From Streptomyces sp. GQFP (GTDB taxonomy: Bacteria; Actinomycetota; Actinomycetes; Streptomycetales; Streptomycetaceae), in the NCBI RefSeq assembly GCF_021545335.1, contig NZ_CP089312.1:6076001-6140000 (forward strand): a stretch of 64,000 nt of DNA. Direction: 5' to 3'. The position numbers were made by a program, and so were the translations under genes. The notes below the pieces were generated by a model, which worked only from the letters and a program-made list of their open reading frames with translations, did no database searches and had not been told where the DNA came from. Of this stretch, positions 57,664 through 64,000 are shown piece after piece; positions within the stretch are counted from its first letter, which is position 1; every line of letters starts with the position of its first letter.

Positions 57664-60600
57664 GCCATGACATGGACGGGCGGCGCCCTCGCGGCCGTCG
57701 TGCTCGCCGCCACCCAGAGCGGTATATCCACCGCCGCCGACCCGGTGGCCGACACCCCCGCGGCCACCTCCGCGGCCGACGTCTCCGCGGTCACCCCCGC
57801 GGCCGACGCCCCCGCCTCCCAGAGCAGGCAACTCACCCTCGTCACCGGCGATGTGGTCACCGTCGGACCGGCCGACTCGCCCGACGGCACGCCAGCCATC
57901 GATGTCGCCCCGGCCCGCGGCCGTGAAGGCGTCGGCTTCCTGCGGACCAGAACGAACGACGGCGACCTCAGAGTGATCCCGACCGACGTGGCTCCCCTGG
58001 TGGCCTCCGGCGAGGTCGACGGACTGCTCTTCGACATCGCCGAGTTGGAGCGCACCCGTGCGGGGTCGCTGCCGCTGATCATCCGCCACAGCGGCAGCCA
58101 GTTGCCCTCCGCCGCCCGCGCCGAGGTGGACAAGGAGGACGCCGTGTCCCTGGAGTCCATCGACTCCACCGCCGTCACCGTGCAGGCGAAGGACACCACC
58201 GACCTGTGGAAGTCCCTCACCACCGACCGCGCCGGGCTCCGCACCTCCGTCAAGAACATCTGGCTCGACCGGCCCGTCGAGGCGACCGCGGCGACCGAGG
58301 AGCCCGAAACCACCCCCGACGGCGACATCGCCGTCAGCGACCTCCTCGGGCAGATCAACGCCAAGGGCCCCAAGTCCCGCGGCCTCGACGGCAACGGCGT
58401 CAAGGTCGCCGTCCTCGACACCGGCGTCCTCGCCTCGCACCCCGACCTCAAGGACCGCGTCTCGAAGTCCGCCAACTTCATCCCCTGGGAGACCGACGCG
58501 GACGACCACGACGGGCACGGCACGCATGTCGCCGGCATCGTGGCGGGCAGCGGCGCGGCCTCCGGGGGGAAGTACGAGGGGGTGGCACCCGGTGCCGACC
58601 TCATCAGCGGGCGCGTGCTGAGCGGCTCCCTCGGCCAGCTCTCCTCCATCATCGACGGCATGGAGTGGGCGGCTGACGAGGGCGCCGACATCGTCAACAT
58701 GAGCCTCGGATCCAGCGCGGTCACCGACGGCACCGACCCCTGGTCGCTGGCCACGGACGCTCTGCTGGACCAGGGCGTACTGCCCGTCGTCTCCGCGGGC
58801 AACAGCGGACCCGGCTCCTACACCGTCACCCCGCCCGCCGCCGCGGACGGCGCCCTCGCCGTCGGCGCGGCCCAGGGCGACGACGCCATCGCCTCCTTCT
58901 CCAGCCGCGGCCCCCTCTACGGCGACCTCGGCGTCAAGCCCAACATCAAGGCCCCCGGCGTCGCCGTCACCGCCGCCCGCGCCAAGGGCACGCAGATCGG
59001 CGACGCCGAACGTGAGGGCCCCGACGGCCCGGTCGACGACAACTACACCCGCCTCTCGGGTACGTCGATGGCGGCGCCCGCGGTCACCGGAGCCGCCGCC
59101 CTCGTGATGCAGGCGCACCCGGACTGGACGCCCCAGCAGGTCGGCGCGGCGCTCGTCTCCAGCGCCCGCCCCAGCGCCGACGAGTCGGTCTACGACCAGG
59201 GCGCCGGTCTGATCGACGTCGAGCGCGCCGTCGGCCAGCAGGTCGTCCCGACCGCCAACACCGTCGACTTCGGCCGGCTCTCCTGGCCCCGCAGCACCGA
59301 CCCGATCACCCGGAAGGCGACCTTCCGCAACACCTCCGACGCCCCGGTCACCCTGGACCTGGCCCTTGAGACGAAGGTGACCCGCGGCAAGCTCTCCACC
59401 GGGCTCCTCGGGCTGTCGACCGACCGCCTCACCGTCCCCGCCCACGGCGAGGCATCGGCGGAGGTCGTCCTCCACGACGACGGCACCACGCAGAGCGGCA
59501 CCCTGTCCGCGCAGATCGTCGCCACGGCCCAGAACGTGACGGCCCAGAACGTGACGGCCCAGAACGTGACGGCCCAGGACGTGGAGGTACGCCTCCCCGT
59601 CGGCCTCACCCTCGAACCCGAGAGCCACGAGCTGACCGTCCACCTCCTCGACCAGAAGGGCGAGGGCGCCAACAGCGTCTCCCTCCTCAGCGTGCTGCCG
59701 CTCGACCGCACCCTGGAACCCTTCGAGTCACCCATCAGGGTCACCGACGACGCGACCCTCACGGTCCGTGTCCCGGCCGGGAAGTACGGCATCTCGGCGA
59801 TCATCAGCCGCCACGAGCCGACGTCGTACTGGTACGACTCGGACAACGTCCTGGCCGGTGAGCCGTACGTCGAGGTCACCGGGGACACCAGTCTGACCCT
59901 CGGCGGCACCGCGGCGACCAGGCTCGGCAACACCGTCGACAACCCGGACGCCCAGCGCGTCTACCAGGAGTCCGGCCTCAAGCAGCAGCAGAAGCGCGGC
60001 ATCGACGGCACCTCTCCGCTGAGCACGGACATCTCCGTGCAGTACGGGCACCGCGCGCCCGCCTACTGGACGGTGCCGTCGAAGACGAAGGCCAAGGGAT
60101 CGACGTACACCACGTACTACCGTGAGGACCTGGCGGCGGGCTTCACCTACGACGAGGACAGCTACTACAGCCTGCCGACCGCCACCGGGCCCGTCTACTA
60201 CCTGGCCAACTCCCACACCGGCGGGATTCCGGCGCGGCTCACGGGCCGGGTGCGGGACCGCGACCTCGCCCGGACCGACGCCCGCTACGCCTCCTCCGAG
60301 GCGACCACGGACTACAACGGCCAGTCCCCGCTGAAGAGCAAGCTGGTCACCGCCACCGTCGACGGCATCCAGACCGAGGGGCGGCGGATCAACGTCAAGT
60401 CCCCGGGGACACGCACCGAGTTCCACACCGCCGCCCCCGGCGTCGCCTGGGTCCAGGAGCTGCGCCAGTACCGCCAGAACTACGAAGGCGACCGCCCACT
60501 CACCGCGAATGCCCTGGTCAAGGACCCCGAGGTGTTCCGGCGCGGGGTGCGGCGCGAGGAGGACTGGAACTACCCGGCCGGCGGCCCGGCCCTGTCCGCC

Positions 60601-61293
60601 GACGGCCGTCAGCTCATCCGCAGCGGCGACACCCTGACCGCCGACCTCCCGTTGTTCGCCGACTCCGAGCCCGCCCACCGGGCCATGGGCGACCGCAGCA
60701 TGGCCGACTCGCTCGACTACACGCTCACCGACGCGGACGGCACGACGGTCCCGAAGTCCTTCGACGGCGCGGAACAACTCCCGCGCGCCCCCTGGGCGAA
60801 CGCCTGGCAGCTTCCGTCCGGCCCGCACACGTACACGCTGAAGGCCCATGTCAAACGGAACCTCTGGTACACCCTGGCGACCGAGGTCGAGGCGTCCTGG
60901 ACGTTCCGTTCCGCCGCCTCGGGCACGTCGGCGACCTCCCAGGTGCCCCTCACCTCCGTCCGCTGGCAGCCGGAGGTCGACGAGCAGTCGCGGGCCGAGG
61001 CCGGCCGCCGGGCGCTCGTGCCGTTCACGGTGCAGCGCACGGGTGAGGACCGGGGCCGGATTCGGCAGCTGACCGTCGAGGCCTCCTTCGACGGCGGTCT
61101 GACCTGGGAGAAGGCGCCGGTGGTACTGCACGGCGAGCGCGGGACGGCGGTGGTACGCCACCCTGAGCTCACCGATCTGCCCGCCGACGCCGTCGACAAG
61201 AACGGCAACGGGTACGTCAGCCTGCGCGTCCGGGGCGCCGACCGGGTGTCGACCTTCGCGCTGACGGTGAAGAAGGCGTACAAGCTGAAGTGA
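57604..61293 (+). CDS. Giant secreted subtilase (S8 protease)
   Basis: The 1229-residue protein has a basic N-terminus from the repeat, a signal helix (WTGGALAAVVLAATQ), an Ala-rich linker and a propeptide. The S8 core follows: Asp in VAVLDTGVLASHP, His in DGHGTHVAGIVAG, Asn in VVSAGNSGPG and Ser in LSGTSMAAPAVTG. The remaining ~700 residues are beta-rich domains, with a QNVTA repeat and no LPxTG anchor. GGAG lies 5 nt before GTG 57604; three later in-frame starts are possible. Confidence 0.9.
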   Translation: MPRSRVPRSRVPRSRMSRPRAMTWTGGALAAVVLAATQSGISTAADPVADTPAATSAADVSAVTPAADAPASQSRQLTLVTGDVVTVGPADSPDGTPAIDVAPARGREGVGFLRTRTNDGDLRVIPTDVAPLVASGEVDGLLFDIAELERTRAGSLPLIIRHSGSQLPSAARAEVDKEDAVSLESIDSTAVTVQAKDTTDLWKSLTTDRAGLRTSVKNIWLDRPVEATAATEEPETTPDGDIAVSDLLGQINAKGPKSRGLDGNGVKVAVLDTGVLASHPDLKDRVSKSANFIPWETDADDHDGHGTHVAGIVAGSGAASGGKYEGVAPGADLISGRVLSGSLGQLSSIIDGMEWAADEGADIVNMSLGSSAVTDGTDPWSLATDALLDQGVLPVVSAGNSGPGSYTVTPPAAADGALAVGAAQGDDAIASFSSRGPLYGDLGVKPNIKAPGVAVTAARAKGTQIGDAEREGPDGPVDDNYTRLSGTSMAAPAVTGAAALVMQAHPDWTPQQVGAALVSSARPSADESVYDQGAGLIDVERAVGQQVVPTANTVDFGRLSWPRSTDPITRKATFRNTSDAPVTLDLALETKVTRGKLSTGLLGLSTDRLTVPAHGEASAEVVLHDDGTTQSGTLSAQIVATAQNVTAQNVTAQNVTAQDVEVRLPVGLTLEPESHELTVHLLDQKGEGANSVSLLSVLPLDRTLEPFESPIRVTDDATLTVRVPAGKYGISAIISRHEPTSYWYDSDNVLAGEPYVEVTGDTSLTLGGTAATRLGNTVDNPDAQRVYQESGLKQQQKRGIDGTSPLSTDISVQYGHRAPAYWTVPSKTKAKGSTYTTYYREDLAAGFTYDEDSYYSLPTATGPVYYLANSHTGGIPARLTGRVRDRDLARTDARYASSEATTDYNGQSPLKSKLVTATVDGIQTEGRRINVKSPGTRTEFHTAAPGVAWVQELRQYRQNYEGDRPLTANALVKDPEVFRRGVRREEDWNYPAGGPALSADGRQLIRSGDTLTADLPLFADSEPAHRAMGDRSMADSLDYTLTDADGTTVPKSFDGAEQLPRAPWANAWQLPSGPHTYTLKAHVKRNLWYTLATEVEASWTFRSAASGTSATSQVPLTSVRWQPEVDEQSRAEAGRRALVPFTVQRTGEDRGRIRQLTVEASFDGGLTWEKAPVVLHGERGTAVVRHPELTDLPADAVDKNGNGYVSLRVRGADRVSTFALTVKKAYKLK
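59524..59583 (+). repeat. 15-bp repeat encoding QNVTA
   Basis: ACGGCCCAGAACGTG is repeated four times with one change in the last copy, giving a TAQNV run in the giant subtilase. Confidence 0.9.
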
Positions 61294-61338
61294 CCTGGTC
61301 TGACCTGACCTGGTCTGACCTGACCTGACCTGACCTGA
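61291..61338 (+). repeat. TGACC microsatellite at the subtilase stop
   Basis: TGACCTGGTC and TGACC units run on from the stop codon (TGA 61291-61293), about nine in a row. Confidence 0.9.
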
Positions 61339-61354
61339 TTGGCAGGACCGGACC

Positions 61355-61399
61355 CCGAGGTCCCGTGGCCCACCCGCCTGCCGGGTCACGGGACCTCGG
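61355..61399 (+). terminator. Terminator after the giant subtilase
   Basis: Thirteen-base arms CCGAGGTCCCGTG (61355-61367) and CACGGGACCTCGG (61387-61399) pair perfectly. Confidence 0.9.
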
Positions 61400-61627
61400 C
61401 CTGCACCTTGACCTGCGGTTGAGTGTGGCGGTCGTAGGTTGGGCGTCTGCTGGAGTCCAGGGCGGTCACAGAGGACGACCTGTCTCAGTGCGTTGTGGCA
61501 AACCGGATCTTGTTCGGGCGGCAGCGGGTGACCATCTGGACGGAGGTTCGGGTGCGGTCGCGGGCATGAGAGAACGGGCCCCTTGGTAGTGACGCGGTTA
61601 CGACACCAGCACGACCAAGGAAGCCCG
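61400..61627. other. Non-coding left flank of the insertion sequence
   Basis: No protein-like reading frame is seen before the transposase. GCGGGCATGA at 61560-61569 recurs at 62575-62584 near the end of the transposase, so the element may run between them, but no clear inverted repeat was found. Confidence 0.4.
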
Positions 61628-62584
61628 TTGCCTGATCAGTTGAGCACTGTCTCTGCGTATGCGTCCACCGCGGTCACCCCTGGGTGTGACTGCTACGTGC
61701 ACCGGTTCGGTTCGCTCACTCCGGGACGGCGGGCAGGCTGCTATCCGAGTGACATGACGGATGCGGAGTGGGCCGAGGTCCGCGCCGCGATGCCGGTGCC
61801 GGCCTGGCTCCTCAAGCGGGGCGGGCGTCCGGAGGCGTACTGCCACCGGACAATGCTCGACGCGGTGCGCTACCTGGTCGACAACGGCGTGAAGTGGACG
61901 GCTCTGCCGGTCGATTTCCCTTGCTGGCGGGCGGTCTACGACTTCTTCCGCCGCTGGCGGGCCTACGGCTATGTGCGTGAGCTGTACGAACGCCTGCGAC
62001 GTTCGGCGAGAGAACGCGCAGGCCGCAACGCCGAGCCCAGCGCGGGGATCATCGACAGTCAGTCGGTGGACGCCTCCGAGACCGTCGGCGAGGACAGCCG
62101 CGGATACGACGGCGGCAAGTCACGTGACGGGCGCAAGCGTCACATCCTGACCGACACCGACGGTCTGCTCCTGGAGGTGACCGTGACCACGGCCGATGTG
62201 CACGACTCCAAGGCCGCCCCCGCACTGCTGGAGACGTTCATGCAGCAGCCGGGACGGCTGCTGAAACTGGTGTGGGTCGACAGCGCCTACCAGGGTCCGG
62301 CGCTGGCGAAGGCGTTCGCCCGTCACGGAGTGCGGACCGAGGTCGTGCGCCGCTGTGACGGACAACGCGGATTTGTCGTACTGGCCCGCAGGTGGGTCGT
62401 GGAGCGAACGCTGAGCTGGCTCGCCCGCTCACGCCGCCTCAACCGCGACCACGAACGCCGCCCCGACCACCACGCCCAGATGGTGTGGTGGGCCGCCGTG
62501 ATCAGACTGTCCCGGCGCCTGGCCGCAGACGCTCCGCGCTGGCCGGAGAAACGCCCCGCCCGACTGCTCCGGGCGCGGGCATGA
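61628..62584 (+). mobile_element. IS5-family insertion sequence transposase
   Basis: The 318-residue transposase has YPSDMTDAEWAEVRAAMPVP, typical of IS5-family starts, then a DDE core: Asp in GIIDSQSVDASE, Asp in VWVDSAYQGPALAKAF and Glu in RRWVVERTLSWLAR. It appears complete. The start is uncertain: TTG 61628 with AAGGAAG upstream is chosen, but GTG 61698 and ATG 61754 are possible and the frame opens at 61583. Its 3' end overlaps a convergent gene on the minus strand. Confidence 0.85.
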
Positions 62585-63068
62585 ACCGTCCGTCCTGCGC
62601 CCGCACCAGCCAGCCCCGCTTCTCCAGCACATAGGCACGGTGCCGGATTTTCTCCACCTCGTTCTTGATCTCCGCTTCCCGGCCCACCGCCCGCGTCAGC
62701 TCCACTCCGTTCACCGGCCCCGAAGCGGCCACCACCGCGGCGAACACCTCCCGATACAGGCCGCCGAGCACATCCTCACCCATACCCGACCGCCACACCG
62801 GCGGCCTCTCGCCATACCCCGCGCCCAAGCCGCCCGACCCCACGGCGGCAGCCATCTCACCACCAGACGGCACCGGAACCGGCGTATTCACCGGGCTCTG
62901 CCCGGCCAGCACCGACACAAGCTCCTCACGCCCCACCCGGGCCCGCTCAACGCGCTCCCGCGCGGCATCCACCTCCGCCTGAGCCTGCTCCAGAACCTCC
63001 GTCCAGGACTCCAGATCCTGCCTCGCCCGCGCCTCACGCTCTTCCATCAACCCCAGCACCGACGGCAT
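62502..63068 (-). CDS. Coiled-coil plus winged-helix protein of transposon type, 3' end altered
   Basis: The 188-residue protein has an N-terminal coiled coil (LMEEREARARQDLESWTEVL, then QAQAEVDAARERVERAR), a linker and a winged-helix-like domain (VFAAVVAASGPVNGVELTRA, KIRHRAYVLEKRGWLVRAQ, DGRFMPAP). I know this as a common product next to Streptomyces transposases. After GRFMPAP the frame runs antisense into the transposase coding region, so the last ~25 residues are probably not original. GAGGAGGG lies 4-5 nt before ATG 63068. Confidence 0.7.
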   Translation of the reverse strand: MPSVLGLMEEREARARQDLESWTEVLEQAQAEVDAARERVERARVGREELVSVLAGQSPVNTPVPVPSGGEMAAAVGSGGLGAGYGERPPVWRSGMGEDVLGGLYREVFAAVVAASGPVNGVELTRAVGREAEIKNEVEKIRHRAYVLEKRGWLVRAQDGRFMPAPGAVGRGVSPASAERLRPGAGTV

Positions 63069-63232
63069 CGCACCCTCCTCGATCCACAACAAGCCGTCCG
63101 CTGCCTGCCCCTACACCGTCGCCGTCATGCCCCACACACGAAGAAGCCCCTGCTCATCGAACAGGGACTCCCTTTGCCACAACGCACTCAGTGGGGCAGG
63201 GGAGGGCCCGACACGGACAGAACGGACCGCTG

Positions 63233-63904
63233 TCAGTCGTCGTGGTCCTCTGCCACCGCCGTCAGCCGCTGGTCGAGGTCGCTCACCCACTGCTGCGCCC
63301 AGATTCTGAGCTCTTCCGTCGCGTCCGGAGTGAGGCCATACGCGGCGAATTCGTCGTCATCGAGCCACTCCGCACCGCCGAGACGCTCACGGAGGTCCTG
63401 GAGCCGGAACTCCCCGCGACCATGCCGCTCGCCGAGCCGTTCGAGATCTTGAAGGGTGTGGCTGTCGGCGGCGGCGTGAACGTCGATGAGGTCTCTGACG
63501 GCACCACGGTCGGCCAAGGCGCGGACCTTGGTCCCGATGACGTCGTCGAAGGCGAGTACCGGGCCGTGTTCGGTCAGCTCGGGCGGCGCCCAGAAGTTCT
63601 CCTTGAGGACGTCCACTTCGCAGTCCGCGCCCGTGTCGGGGCTGGCCACCAGCAGACGAGCGGAGAGTGGGTCGACGCTGATGACGGTGGCCTGCCAGCC
63701 TCGGTGTGCAAGACCCTGTTGCAGATCCTGGGCAATGGTGGCCATGGGAGCCGGGTTCTCCGTCGCGACGTCGATGTCCTGGCTCAGCCGGTCGACGAGC
63801 CCGTGCGCCTGGACGGCGTACCCGCCCGTGATGACCAGCGGATAAGGAGTGCCGATGGAAATGACATCGGCGAGGAGCCGGCGGTGGAGGCCGCTGAGGT
63901 TCAC
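63233..63904 (-). CDS. AbiEii/AbiGii-like nucleotidyltransferase
   Basis: The 223-residue protein contains VITGGYAVQAHGL and LSQDIDVATE, the GG..DxD nucleotidyltransferase signature, plus VDVLKENFW with a third acidic residue and FDDVIGTKVRALADRGAVRDLIDV. This is the AbiEii toxin/MNT fold seen in abortive infection systems. GTG 63904 overlaps the upstream gene's stop as GTGA. Confidence 0.82.
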   Translation of the reverse strand: MNLSGLHRRLLADVISIGTPYPLVITGGYAVQAHGLVDRLSQDIDVATENPAPMATIAQDLQQGLAHRGWQATVISVDPLSARLLVASPDTGADCEVDVLKENFWAPPELTEHGPVLAFDDVIGTKVRALADRGAVRDLIDVHAAADSHTLQDLERLGERHGRGEFRLQDLRERLGGAEWLDDDEFAAYGLTPDATEELRIWAQQWVSDLDQRLTAVAEDHDD

Positions 63905-64000
63905 GCCGGGATGGATCCGGTCCGGCTCACGAGTTCGGGGAATGTGTCTTCCCACACGGCGCGGATGTGCCGACTGATGAGGGTGCGCAGAACGGGCCAC
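63901..64000 (-). CDS. C-terminal end of the gene coupled to the nucleotidyltransferase
   Basis: The last 32 residues enter from the right edge and read WPVLRTLISRHIRAVWEDTF, then PELVSRTGSIPA. TGA 63901-63903 overlaps the downstream GTG. In AbiE systems the partner is a winged-helix antitoxin, but this tail is too short to confirm that. Confidence 0.6.
   Translation of the reverse strand, partial: WPVLRTLISRHIRAVWEDTFPELVSRTGSIPA

Overview
The window is high-GC actinobacterial DNA, almost certainly from a Streptomyces chromosome. Third codon positions are nearly all G or C, GTG starts are frequent, many genes overlap as GTGA or ATGA, and several genes are lineage markers: an SsgA-like sporulation protein, a tricorn protease, RpfB, a protein O-mannosyltransferase, a conservon-type sensor kinase and WhiJ-like/DUF397 genes.

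Layout. 0-3 kb: the end of an acidic protein, a tRNA-Ala(CGC) with its terminator, a decayed transposase, and a lone acyltransferase fused to a helical-barrel-like domain. 3.2-5.3 kb: an overlapping sensor kinase/LuxR regulator pair whose last 21 bases are copied in tandem. 5.3-7.3 kb: a GNAT enzyme, exonuclease III and a MerR regulator. 7.5-10.8 kb: a translationally coupled Baeyer-Villiger monooxygenase, alpha/beta hydrolase and short-chain dehydrogenase, an arrangement like the mycobacterial mymA-lipR-sadH operon. 11.4-17.9 kb: a tricorn protease divergent from a TetR regulator, followed by an MMPL exporter, with three similar operator-like sites. 18-24.7 kb: a YbaK deacylase, a DMT transporter, a GNAT-RidA fusion coupled to a phosphoesterase, a DUF1876 protein, a serine hydrolase, and the ohrR/ohr peroxide pair.

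24.7-27.8 kb: an ECF-type nickel transporter operon (nikMN-nikQ-nikO) with a site matching the published Nur consensus over its promoter, then ssgE. 28-33.8 kb is an accessory block: cutA, then genes resembling actinobacterial integrative elements (TPR protein, small GntR, tiny overlapping ORFs, a truncated serine recombinase) and a divergent ArsR/MFS pair bounded by remnants of transposon genes. 33.9-43.2 kb is a conserved cell-envelope block: two tandem penicillin-binding proteins, pmt, rsmI, a zinc-ribbon protein, tatD and rpfB. 43.2-49 kb is a second accessory block between rpfB and ksgA, holding two Scr1/WhiJ-type regulators, DUF397, a RsbW-like ATPase, a DUF6879 fusion, three coupled small genes, a frameshifted gene and a leucine-rich protein. 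49.1-51 kb: ksgA-ispE, coupled. 51.2-57.2 kb: a Tat-exported PGRP-type amidase, an MHYT membrane sensor, an orphan conservon-type kinase and a secreted subtilase. 57.6-61.3 kb: a giant subtilase. 61.6-64 kb: an IS5-family insertion sequence that appears to have cut the end of a transposon-associated gene, then an AbiEii-like nucleotidyltransferase and its coupled partner.

Common threads are envelope and spore-wall biology (ssgE, PBPs, pmt, rpfB, amidase, proteases), frequent translational coupling, several genes with a -10 element so close to the start codon that leaderless mRNAs are likely, and dispersed GC-rich repeats at gene ends. Assignments come from reading the translated sequence; no database search was run.
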